In this document: piece by piece, positions 46,601 through 52,156 of the stretch
Numbering within the stretch: the first letter of the stretch is position 1
Layout of the letters: each line of letters begins with the position of its first letter
Source of the DNA: Crocinitomicaceae bacterium
Lineage (GTDB): Bacteria > Bacteroidota > Bacteroidia > Flavobacteriales_D > Crocinitomicaceae
NCBI GenBank assembly: GCA_014762645.1
Contig: JABURP010000074.1
Span: forward strand, 1-52,156
Direction of reading: 5' to 3'
Length of the DNA: 52,156 bases
Notes under the pieces: generated by a model
What the model saw: only the letters and a program-made list of their open reading frames with translations
Database searches by the model: none
What the model was told of the DNA's origin: nothing
Translations under genes and position numbers: made by a program

Positions 46601-47439
46601 TTTTCGAGAACAGTTTCACGATCAAGAAGTACTTCATTTCTTTCAATGGATACAACTTCACCTGTATCTTCATCCACAAAATCCTCTACCCATGTCTTTA
46701 AAACTCTTGCCGCAAGTTTACGACCAAGAACCTTTTTCAATCCGGCTTTGGTAACTTTAACTTCATCAGCAAGGTCAAAGATTTCTAATATATCTTTATC
46801 ACTTTCGTATCCGATTGCACGGAACAAAGTGGTTACTGGTAACTTTTTCTTACGATCGATATACGCGTACATTACCGAATTGATGTCGGTAGCGAATTCG
46901 ATCCATGATCCTTTGAAAGGGATAATTCTGGCCGAATAAAGTTTGGTACCGTTAGCGTGACGCGACTGACCGAAGAATACACCCGGTGATCTGTGCAGCT
47001 GTGATACAATAACTCTTTCAGCTCCATTAACCACAAAGGAACCTTTAGGTGTCATATAAGGGATCGTTCCCAAATACACATCCTGAACGATTGTTTCAAA
47101 ATCTTCGTGTTCAGGGTCTGTACAATAAAGCTTAAGTTTAGCTTTTAGCGGAACACTATAGGTCAACCCTCTATCGATACATTCTTGGATAGTATATCGT
47201 GGAGGATCGATAAAATAATCGAGGAATTCCAATACGAATTGGTTTCGGGTATCCGTGATTGGGAAATTCTCGCTAAATACTTTGAAGAGACCTTCATCAC
47301 TTCTGTTTTCTGGTGTTGTTTCCAACTGAAAGAATTGTCTGAAGGACTCAAGTTGGATATCCAGGAAATCCGGGTAATCGAATTTCTTAGATTCACTTCT
47401 GAAACTGATTCTTTCGGCAATATTATTTGTAGATCCCAA
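43627..47439 (-). CDS. rpoB: RNA polymerase beta subunit RpoB
   Basis: This 1270-residue subunit is read from a TTG at 47439 ([13 protein letters not shown]). That is the family N-terminus; a further TTG 45 bp upstream would add 15 residues unlike any RpoB. Marks include [17 protein letters not shown], the rifampicin-pocket region [33 protein letters not shown] (shown in two halves), [10 protein letters not shown], and the C-terminal [12 protein letters not shown]. The rif-pocket residues Asp and His are the drug-sensitive type, so no resistance change is obvious. It follows rplL by about 107 bp, which contain an attenuator-like hairpin. Confidence 0.96.
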   Translation of the reverse strand: MGSTNNIAERISFRSESKKFDYPDFLDIQLESFRQFFQLETTPENRSDEGLFKVFSENFPITDTRNQFVLEFLDYFIDPPRYTIQECIDRGLTYSVPLKAKLKLYCTDPEHEDFETIVQDVYLGTIPYMTPKGSFVVNGAERVIVSQLHRSPGVFFGQSRHANGTKLYSARIIPFKGSWIEFATDINSVMYAYIDRKKKLPVTTLFRAIGYESDKDILEIFDLADEVKVTKAGLKKVLGRKLAARVLKTWVEDFVDEDTGEVVSIERNEVLLDRETVLEKEHIDLIYDSGAKTIILHKENVNSADFAIIYNTLQKDTSNSEKEAVEHIYRQLRNAEPPDFDTARSVFEKLFFSDTRYDLGEVGRFRINTKLGIDTDIEQKVLTKQDIILIVKYLIELINAKAEIDDIDHLSNRRVRTVGEQLHNQFGVGLARMARTIRERMNVRDNEVFTPIDLINAKTLSSVINSFFGTNQLSQFMDQTNPLSEVTHKRRLSALGPGGLSRERAGFEVRDVHYTHYGRLCTIETPEGPNIGLISSLCVFAKVNKLGFIETPYWEVKEGKVDYKKAPTYKSAEEEEGKIIAQASAETDKSGKFVNDKIKARLEGDFPVVEPKEIAMMDVGTNQIASIAASSIPFLEHDDANRALMGSNMQRQAVPLLKPNSPIVGTGIEKLVARDSRVLINAEGDGVVEYVDANEIKIKYNLSKEDKLVSFDGEVKTYELTKFQKTNQSTTINLRPIVAKGDKVERGQVLCEGYATQAGELALGQNLKVAFMPWQGYNFEDAIVISEKIVRDDIFTSVHIDEYTLEVRDTKRGLEELTADIPNVSEEATKDLDENGIIRVGADIKEGDILIGKITPKGETDPSPEEKLLRAIFGDKAGDVKDASLKAGPSLRGVVVDKKLFSRAIKDRKTKAKDKPILAQLDDDYEKEAAQLKQVLIDKLLVILDGHKSAGVFNNYKEEILKKGIKFSTKNLQTVDFSIVNPYDWTSDEKTNKLIQRVLHNYSIKANDLLGIYKRKKFQISVGDELPTGIVKMAKVYVAKKRKLKVGDKMAGRHGNKGIVANIVRQEDMPFLEDGTPVDIVLNPLGVPSRMNLGQIYETVLGWAGEKLGVKFATPIFDGASIEQINDYTDKAGVPKFGKTYLYDGGTGEIFHQPATVGVIYMLKLGHMVDDKMHARSIGPYSLITQQPLGGKAQFGGQRFGEMEVWALEAYGASNILREILTIKSDDVVGRAKAYEAIVKGENFQEPGIPESFNVLLNELAGLGLNVSLD

Positions 47440-47485
47440 GGCTAAAATTTTTAATTTATAAAAACGCTTACTGGTTATAAGCAAT

Positions 47486-47530
47486 ATAAAACAGGACTAG
47501 GCACATGCCCGAAAGCAGTGCCTATCCTGT
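47486..47530 (-). terminator. Attenuator-like hairpin between rplL and rpoB
   Basis: ACAGGACTAGGCAC (47491-47504) pairs with GTGCCTATCCTGT (47518-47530) with a single bulged base and a 13-nt loop. On the minus strand it is followed by TTTTAT. It lies about 17 bp after the rplL stop and before the rpoB start. It may be a partial terminator or RNase III-type site that sets less RNA polymerase than ribosomal protein, as is known in E. coli. Confidence 0.75.
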
Positions 47531-47546
47531 AAAATGTAAGTATGTC

Positions 47547-47927
47547 TTACTTAAGTTCAACTTCCGCTCCTGCCTCTTCTAATGAAGATTTAAGACCTTC
47601 CGCTTCGTCTTTAGAAACACCTTCTTTCAATGTAGCAGGTGCGCTATCAACTAGTTCTTTGGCATCTTTAAGCCCTTTACCTGTAAGTTCTTTAACCAAC
47701 TTCACAACGGCAAGTTTAGATCCACCAGCAGATTTCAAGACAACATCAAATTCGTCTTTTTCTTCTGCGGCTCCACCTTCACCACCACCAGCAGGACCAG
47801 CGACAGCAACAGCTGCAGCAGCTGCAGGCTCGATACCATATTCTTCTTTAAGAATCTCAGCTAATTCATTTACTTCTTTAACAGTAAGATTAACTAGTTG
47901 TTCTGCGAATTCTTTTAATTCAGCCAT
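47547..47927 (-). CDS. rplL: Ribosomal protein L7/L12
   Basis: This 126-residue stalk protein has an N-terminal dimerisation helix ([20 protein letters not shown]), an Ala/Gly/Glu-rich hinge (about 35-55) and a C-terminal elongation-factor-binding domain with [40 protein letters not shown] and AGAEVELK. It is the usual size. It follows rplJ by 28 bp and precedes the attenuator at 47486-47530. Four copies sit on L10 in the ribosome. Confidence 0.97.
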   Translation of the reverse strand: MAELKEFAEQLVNLTVKEVNELAEILKEEYGIEPAAAAAVAVAGPAGGGEGGAAEEKDEFDVVLKSAGGSKLAVVKLVKELTGKGLKDAKELVDSAPATLKEGVSKDEAEGLKSSLEEAGAEVELK

Positions 47928-47955
47928 TTTATTTTGTTTTAATTTAAGTTAATAA

Positions 47956-48483
47956 CTATGCTTCCGTTCTTTCGGAAAGCGTTTTAATAATACCTGCAAG
48001 TTTGCCACCTCCAGACTTAAGTCCGGAAACAACGTTTTTAGCAGGCGATTGAAGAAGTGCGATAATATCTCCGATAAGCTCTTCTTTGCTCTTTATCGTT
48101 GATAAAAACTCTAGGTTCTCATCTCCTGTATAAATTGCTTCTTCGATAAACGCACCTTTAAGTACAGGTTTATCGTGCTTTTTACGGAAATCCTTAATCA
48201 ACTTCGCCGGAGCATTTCCAACTTCAGAGAACATGATAGCAGTAGGACCAGCAAGAATCCCATAAAGATCCTCGTAGTTTTTGTCTTCTACTTTCTCCAA
48301 TGCTTTTTTAAGCAAGGTATTTTTTACAACCTTAAGCTCAACATTAGCTTTGAAGCATTTTTCTCTGAGATTGTTCACAGATTCTACGGTTAAACCAGCA
48401 GTATCTGCTAAATAAAATACACCCGTCTCAGACAATTTAGTTGCCAAATCTTCAATGTATTGTGATTTTTCCTCTTTTGTCAT
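47956..48483 (-). CDS. rplJ: Ribosomal protein L10
   Basis: This 175-residue protein anchors the L7/L12 stalk on 23S rRNA. It has the N-terminal globular domain (LSETGVFYLADTAGLTVES, VKNTLLKKALEK, ILAGPTAIMFSE) and the C-terminal helix that carries L7/L12 dimers. It starts 13 bp downstream of rplA on the minus strand. The L10 leader seen in many bacteria, which allows L10-mediated feedback, has no room in this 13-bp gap. Control must therefore act elsewhere. Confidence 0.97.
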   Translation of the reverse strand: MTKEEKSQYIEDLATKLSETGVFYLADTAGLTVESVNNLREKCFKANVELKVVKNTLLKKALEKVEDKNYEDLYGILAGPTAIMFSEVGNAPAKLIKDFRKKHDKPVLKGAFIEEAIYTGDENLEFLSTIKSKEELIGDIIALLQSPAKNVVSGLKSGGGKLAGIIKTLSERTEA

Positions 48484-48496
48484 AATAGAGTGTTAT

Positions 48497-49192
48497 TTAT
48501 ACCGCAAAGGCTTTGGTGTCAATACTGATACTTGGACTCATAGTGGAGCTTAATGAAACGCTCTTGATATAAGCACCTTTAGCAGATGATGGTTTCAGTT
48601 TAACGATTGTTTGTAACAATTCATTTGCATTTTCTTCGATCTTTTTAGAATCGAAAGAAACTTTAGCCACTGCTGAATGAACGATTCCAAACTTATCTAC
48701 TCTGAAATCAATCTTACCTGCTTTTACTTCTTGAACGGCTTTACCAATATCCATAGTAACGGTTCCTGTTTTTGGATTAGGCATCAAACCTCTCGGTCCT
48801 AAAACTCTACCTAATGCACCAACTTTCCCCATTACGGAAGGCATAGTAATAATTACGTCAATATCAGTCCATCCACCTTTAATTTTGGTGATGTAGTCAT
48901 CTAAACCGACATGGTCCGCTCCTGCTTCTTTTGCTTCAGCTTCTTTATCAGGAGTACACAACACCAATACTTTGACGTCTTTTCCTGTTCCATGCGGAAG
49001 CGCAACAGTACCTCGTACCATTTCGTTTGCTTTACGTGGGTCAACACCCAGTCTGACAGCTAAATCAACAGATGCGTCAAACTTTTCAGTTGAAATTTCC
49101 TTTAACAGGCTACAAGCTTCTGTCAAGGAATAAGCTTTTGACTGGTCAATTTTTGCCAGTGCTTCTTTTCTCTTTTTACTTACTCTTGCCAT
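48497..49192 (-). CDS. rplA: Ribosomal protein L1
   Basis: This 231-residue protein binds 23S rRNA at the E-site stalk and, in many bacteria, represses its own operon by binding mRNA. Sequence marks are [53 protein letters not shown] and [10 protein letters not shown]. It follows rplK by 9 bp, the normal order. The length is typical. Confidence 0.97.
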   Translation of the reverse strand: MARVSKKRKEALAKIDQSKAYSLTEACSLLKEISTEKFDASVDLAVRLGVDPRKANEMVRGTVALPHGTGKDVKVLVLCTPDKEAEAKEAGADHVGLDDYITKIKGGWTDIDVIITMPSVMGKVGALGRVLGPRGLMPNPKTGTVTMDIGKAVQEVKAGKIDFRVDKFGIVHSAVAKVSFDSKKIEENANELLQTIVKLKPSSAKGAYIKSVSLSSTMSPSISIDTKAFAV

Positions 49193-49201
49193 AGCTTACC
49201 T

Positions 49202-49645
49202 TTAAACTGATTCAGGAAATTTGCCAGTAACAGTGATTCCCATACTGCGTGCAGTACCAGCCACCATTTTCATAGCAGATTCAACCTTGAAAGCGTTCAT
49301 ATCCTGAATTTTATCTTCAGCGATTGCTTTCACTTGATCCCATGTAACTTTCGCTACTTTTAGTCTGTTTGGTTCAGCTGAACCACTTTTGATCTTAGCT
49401 GCTTCTAGAAGCTGCACAGCTACCGGTGGAGTTTTGACGACGAAATCGAAAGATTTGTCCCCATAAACTGTAATTACCACCGGCAAAACTTTTCCAGCTT
49501 TATCCTGGGTTCTCGCATTAAACTGCTTACAGAACTCCATGATATTTACCCCTTTTGCACCAAGAGCTGGTCCTACCGGAGGCGCTGGATTGGCTGCTCC
49601 ACCTCTAATCTGAAGCTTGATCAATCCATCAACTTGTTTTGCCAT
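49202..49645 (-). CDS. rplK: Ribosomal protein L11
   Basis: This 147-residue protein of the GTPase centre binds 23S rRNA with L10 and is the thiostrepton target. It has the Pro-rich N-terminus ([21 protein letters not shown], with a 19-residue core), the conserved [20 protein letters not shown] and the C-terminal rRNA-binding helix ([20 protein letters not shown]). It is separated from nusG by a 110-bp leader with a weak hairpin (49705-49719). This is the largest gap in the nusG-to-rplL stretch. Confidence 0.97.
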   Translation of the reverse strand: MAKQVDGLIKLQIRGGAANPAPPVGPALGAKGVNIMEFCKQFNARTQDKAGKVLPVVITVYGDKSFDFVVKTPPVAVQLLEAAKIKSGSAEPNRLKVAKVTWDQVKAIAEDKIQDMNAFKVESAMKMVAGTARSMGITVTGKFPESV

Positions 49646-49755
49646 TTGCTTTGTTTTTAGTAGTACATGCGTGCGTTAATCGCAGACGGGAAGCATTGTC
49701 AAAATCCGAACAAATCGGAACATCTACGTAGCACTCCTACTCGTTTATATACTCT
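49646..49755 (-). promoter_or_regulatory. rplK leader with a weak hairpin
   Basis: This is the 110-bp gap between nusG and rplK. On the minus strand it holds TCCGA-TTTGT-TCGGA followed by TTTT (49701-49719) and a TGCG-ATTAA-CGCA hairpin further on. It may be a mild attenuator or the L1 autoregulation site; no consensus was confirmed. Confidence 0.35.
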
Positions 49756-50307
49756 TTAACCGTTTTTCTCGACCTGCATATAATTCAACTCCAGTGGAGT
49801 TTTACGGCCGAATATTTTTACCATCACCTCTAACTTCTTCTTCTCTTCATTAATATTTTCAATCACTCCGTTAAATCCGTTGAAAGGACCGTCAATAACC
49901 TTGACAGTTTCCCCAACGACATAAGGAATGTTCATTTCTTCTTCTTGTTCAGCAAGTTCATCTACTTTACCAAGTATTCTGTGAACTTCACTTTGTCTCA
50001 TTGGCATTGGATCACCGCCTTTAACAGCAGACATAAACCCAATGACATTTGGTACACTTTTAATAATGTGCTGTACCTCACCTTCAAGAGCGGCTTCAAT
50101 CAATACATAACCAGGCAGGTAGTTTCTTTCCTTTGAGATTTTTTTACCATTTCTAATCTGGTATACTTTTTCAGTAGGAATCAGTACTTGCCCAACAAGG
50201 TGTTCAATCTTGTGACGCTTAATTTCAAGCTCAATATAATCGCGAACTTTTTTTTCTTTTCCGCCGATTGCACGTACAACGTACCACCGTTTTTTAACCT
50301 CTGCCAT
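49756..50307 (-). CDS. nusG: Transcription elongation/antitermination factor NusG
   Basis: This 183-residue protein binds RNA polymerase and coordinates it with Rho and the ribosome. It has the NGN domain (KRWYVVRAIGGKEKKVRDYI, about 5-110) with LPGYVLIEAALEG, and the KOW domain (about 130-183: VGETVKVIDGPFNGFNGVIE and LEVMVKIFGRKTPLELNY). The start at 50307 (MAEVKKRW) is preferred, as an upstream ATG 9 bp earlier gives only a short extension. It lies 13 bp downstream of secE and is cotranscribed with it. The domain order and length are typical. Confidence 0.96.
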   Translation of the reverse strand: MAEVKKRWYVVRAIGGKEKKVRDYIELEIKRHKIEHLVGQVLIPTEKVYQIRNGKKISKERNYLPGYVLIEAALEGEVQHIIKSVPNVIGFMSAVKGGDPMPMRQSEVHRILGKVDELAEQEEEMNIPYVVGETVKVIDGPFNGFNGVIENINEEKKKLEVMVKIFGRKTPLELNYMQVEKNG

Positions 50308-50320
50308 AATCCCCATTTTA

Positions 50321-50569
50321 TTAGTATGCCCCTCTAATGTCGTAGTAGAACCCTAAGAGTCCACTCCACATTCCAAAATCTGCTTGTCCGTTATCAAACT
50401 TCACATTGATTCCAAAAATGTAATCCATTACGAAGATGATTAAAGCAAAAATAACCGAGGCAACAAGTACCACGATTGAACTACTTTGGAGTTGATCCCA
50501 AGTTGGCCACGTTACTTTGTGCACCAATTCATTGTACGACTCCTCTATGTATTTAACTATGCTAGCCAC
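50321..50569 (-). CDS. secE: Preprotein translocase subunit SecE, with a C-terminal extension
   Basis: This 82-residue inner-membrane protein supports SecY in protein export. It has the amphipathic helix and SecE signature (YIEESYNELVHKVTWPTWDQL, about 7-27; 20-residue part: IEESYNELVHKVTWPTWDQL) and a single membrane helix (about 31-53). A GTG start at 50569 is used; no ATG is available. The tail of about 25 residues (FGINVKFDNGQADFGMWSGL, then FYYDIRGAY) makes it longer than the usual 60-65 residues. The gene order tRNA-Trp, secE, nusG, rplK is the standard one for the phylum. Confidence 0.93.
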   Translation of the reverse strand: MASIVKYIEESYNELVHKVTWPTWDQLQSSSIVVLVASVIFALIIFVMDYIFGINVKFDNGQADFGMWSGLLGFYYDIRGAY

Positions 50570-50592
50570 AATATTTTTATCTCTTTATTTTG

Positions 50593-50663
50593 CACGGGCG
50601 GAGAGATTCGAACTCCCATCAACGGTGTTGGAGACCGGTATTCTACCATTGAACTACGCCCGT
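50593..50663 (-). tRNA. tRNA-Trp (anticodon CCA)
   Basis: The 71-nt minus-strand sequence folds into a cloverleaf. The acceptor stem ACGGGCG/CGCCCGT has seven pairs. The D arm is GTTC...GAAT, the anticodon loop CTCCAAC carries CCA, and a T arm follows with TTCGAAT. The discriminator is G, and CCA is not encoded. It lies between tuf and secE, a common place for it in Bacteroidota. Confidence 0.95.
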
Positions 50664-50715
50664 AAAGGAGAGAAGTTTTCACTTCTCTCTTTTTTAAGTT
50701 TATAGTATCTAGTTC

Positions 50716-51903
50716 TTAGTCTAGAATTTCAGTTACCTGACCGGCACCAACTGTTCTACCACCTTCTCTGATTGCAAATCTCAACCCTTTGTTGATTGCA
50801 ACCGGTACGATAAGGTTTACAGTAATGGTTACGTTATCACCAGGCATTACCATTTCTCTTCCATCCTCAAGGATGATTTCACCAGTAACGTCTGTTGTTC
50901 TAAGGTAAAACTGCGGTCTATATTTATTGTGGAAAGGAGTGTGACGTCCACCTTCTTCTTTCTTCAAGATATAAACTTCCGCTTTAAACTTAGCGTGAGG
51001 AGTGATAGAACCAGGTTTAGCGATAACCATACCTCTTCTGATATCTGTTTTCTCGATACCTCTTAGAAGAAGACCAACGTTATCACCAGCTTCACCTCTG
51101 TCAAGAATTTTTCTAAACATTTCAACACCAGTAACAGTTGAAGAAAGTTTTTCTTCACCCATACCGATAATGTCTACTTCTTCACCAGAGTTAATCACAC
51201 CAGTTTCAATTTTACCAGTTGCAACAGTACCACGACCAGTAATTGAGAATACGTCCTCGATTGGCATCAAGAAATCCTTGTCAACCTCTCTTTGAGGAAG
51301 CTCGATCCACTCGTCAACTGCTTTCATCAACTCAAGAACAGTTTCTTCCCATTTAGCTTCACCGTTCAATGCACCAAGGGCAGAACCTTTGATAACTGGA
51401 GTATTGTCTCCGTCGTACTCGTAGAAAGAAAGCAATTCTCTGATTTCCATTTCTACAAGCTCAAGAAGCTCTTCATCATCAACCATATCCACTTTGTTCA
51501 TGAAAACAACCATTCTAGGTACACCAACCTGTCTACCAAGAAGGATGTGTTCTCTAGTCTGTGGCATTGGTCCATCAGTTGAAGCTACCACTAGGATAGC
51601 GCCATCCATTTGAGCAGCACCAGTTACCATGTTCTTAACATAGTCGGCGTGACCTGGACAGTCAACGTGAGCATAATGTCTAGCTTCTGTTTCGTATTCT
51701 ACGTGAGATGTATTAATCGTAATACCTCTTTCTTTTTCTTCTGGAGCGTTATCAATAGTATCGAAGTCTCTCACTTCAGAACCACCAGATTTAGACAATA
51801 CAGTTGTAATTGCCGCAGTCAAAGTAGTTTTACCATGGTCAACGTGTCCAATTGTCCCAATATTTACGTGTGGTTTGGAACGATTAAAGGTTTCCTTAGC
51901 CAT
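50716..51903 (-). CDS. tuf: Elongation factor Tu
   Basis: This 395-residue GTPase brings aminoacyl-tRNA to the ribosome. Motifs in order are [10 protein letters not shown] (P-loop), [13 protein letters not shown] (switch I), [12 protein letters not shown] (switch II), NKVDMVDD (base recognition) and SALGALNG. Domains II and III (about 205-395) include [11 protein letters not shown] and [12 protein letters not shown]. The length is normal. It sits between two tRNA genes on the same strand and heads the cluster leading to secE, nusG and rpoBC. Confidence 0.98.
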   Translation of the reverse strand: MAKETFNRSKPHVNIGTIGHVDHGKTTLTAAITTVLSKSGGSEVRDFDTIDNAPEEKERGITINTSHVEYETEARHYAHVDCPGHADYVKNMVTGAAQMDGAILVVASTDGPMPQTREHILLGRQVGVPRMVVFMNKVDMVDDEELLELVEMEIRELLSFYEYDGDNTPVIKGSALGALNGEAKWEETVLELMKAVDEWIELPQREVDKDFLMPIEDVFSITGRGTVATGKIETGVINSGEEVDIIGMGEEKLSSTVTGVEMFRKILDRGEAGDNVGLLLRGIEKTDIRRGMVIAKPGSITPHAKFKAEVYILKKEEGGRHTPFHNKYRPQFYLRTTDVTGEIILEDGREMVMPGDNVTITVNLIVPVAINKGLRFAIREGGRTVGAGQVTEILD

Positions 51904-52083
51904 AATCTACAATTGTTTACTTTTTATTATATTATTTATCAAATTTTTACAAACGCCAAAATCCGCTTTACGCGGATACACTTTTCCTAGAGCCAATGTT
52001 TAGTCCTTAAATACAAAGGATGAATTTGAATATCAAATTCCATTGTCTCAACTCATTCCCTACTTCACCTTCTCTACTATTTA
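51904..52083 (-). promoter_or_regulatory. Leader between tRNA-Thr and tuf
   Basis: These 180 bp hold no gene. On the minus strand there is a 6-bp hairpin (ATCCGC/GCGGAT at 51961-51977) followed by a T-rich stretch, and a very A/T-rich run before the tuf ATG. No TAnnTTTG box was found near tuf, so tuf is probably co-transcribed with the tRNA gene or uses a diverged promoter. Confidence 0.4.
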
Positions 52084-52156
52084 GAGCCAATGACGGGATT
52101 TGAACCCGTGACCTCTTCCTTACCAAGGAAACGCTCTACCCCTGAGCTACACCGGC
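52084..52156 (-). tRNA. tRNA-Thr (anticodon GGT)
   Basis: The 73-nt minus-strand cloverleaf reaches exactly to the window edge. The acceptor stem GCCGGTG/CATTGGC has two G-U pairs. The D arm GCTC is followed by the anticodon loop TTGGTAA carrying GGT, and the T arm is ACGGGTTCAAATCCCGT. The discriminator is T and CCA is not encoded. The 5' end is at the window edge, so one more upstream base cannot be excluded. Confidence 0.93.

Noticed and set aside
45494-46939. Plus-strand open frames inside rpoB
   Set aside because: They are mirror frames of rpoB with Ser/Leu-rich composition, typical of antisense shadows.

Overview
The window is chromosomal DNA from a member of the Bacteroidota, most likely a flavobacterial-type lineage. 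Six predicted secreted proteins end in the short Pro-Asn-Pro / Gly-x-Tyr-x-Val module of type IX secretion system (T9SS) cargo. Many genes are preceded by the Bacteroidota -7 box TAnnTTTG rather than a sigma-70 TATAAT box. Shine-Dalgarno sequences are mostly weak or absent. The rplK-rplA-rplJ-rplL-rpoB-rpoC block has a Bacteroidota-like SpoIIE/FecR/DUF4382 neighbourhood. No mobile-element gene, CRISPR array or rRNA gene was seen.

Layout. 1-218: the last codons of a SpoIIE-type phosphatase gene, tandemly duplicated. 316-2158: a DUF4382 lipoprotein, a FecR-like membrane protein and a small unknown gene. 2401-6864: a sulfide/persulfide locus with a small membrane protein, a periplasmic rhodanese, a CstB-like persulfide dioxygenase-rhodanese, a SulP anion transporter and a divergent exported rhodanese. 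6926-14448: a tiny acidic lipoprotein, an OmpA-domain protein, an AlkA-like glycosylase, a large secreted PHP-domain protein, an IGHMBP2-like helicase and a lipoprotein. 14521-18534: a Rieske oxygenase gene divergent from a molybdenum-cofactor operon (moeA, moaD, moaE, moaC-moaB fusion). 18543-25271: two related T9SS proteins, a GbsR-like regulator, small membrane proteins, an SRPBCC/TIGR01777 pair and a CHASE3-SpoIIE phosphatase whose 3' end is again duplicated. 25411-31549: adenine deaminase, xdhA, xdhB, a small membrane protein and xdhC. 31546-39172: secreted and envelope proteins, a VOC protein and a DUF3467 gene. 39242-52156: rpoC, rpoB, rplL, rplJ, rplA, rplK, nusG, secE, tRNA-Trp, tuf and tRNA-Thr, all on the minus strand.

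How the genes work together. Adenine deaminase would make hypoxanthine, which the co-transcribed xanthine dehydrogenase would oxidise. XdhC would mature that enzyme's molybdenum cofactor, and the moeA-moaDE-moaCB operon about 9 kb away helps make the cofactor; moaA is not in the window. In the sulfur locus, persulfide is oxidised by the CstB-like enzyme, and SulP could move the resulting anions across the membrane.

The most unusual observation is that both SpoIIE-type genes in the window, 23 kb apart and unrelated outside the protein motif, have their stop-codon region copied just downstream. In both, an inverted copy of the Gln-Ile-Asp(-Asp) codons lies after the stop. All functional assignments come from reading motifs; no database search was possible.
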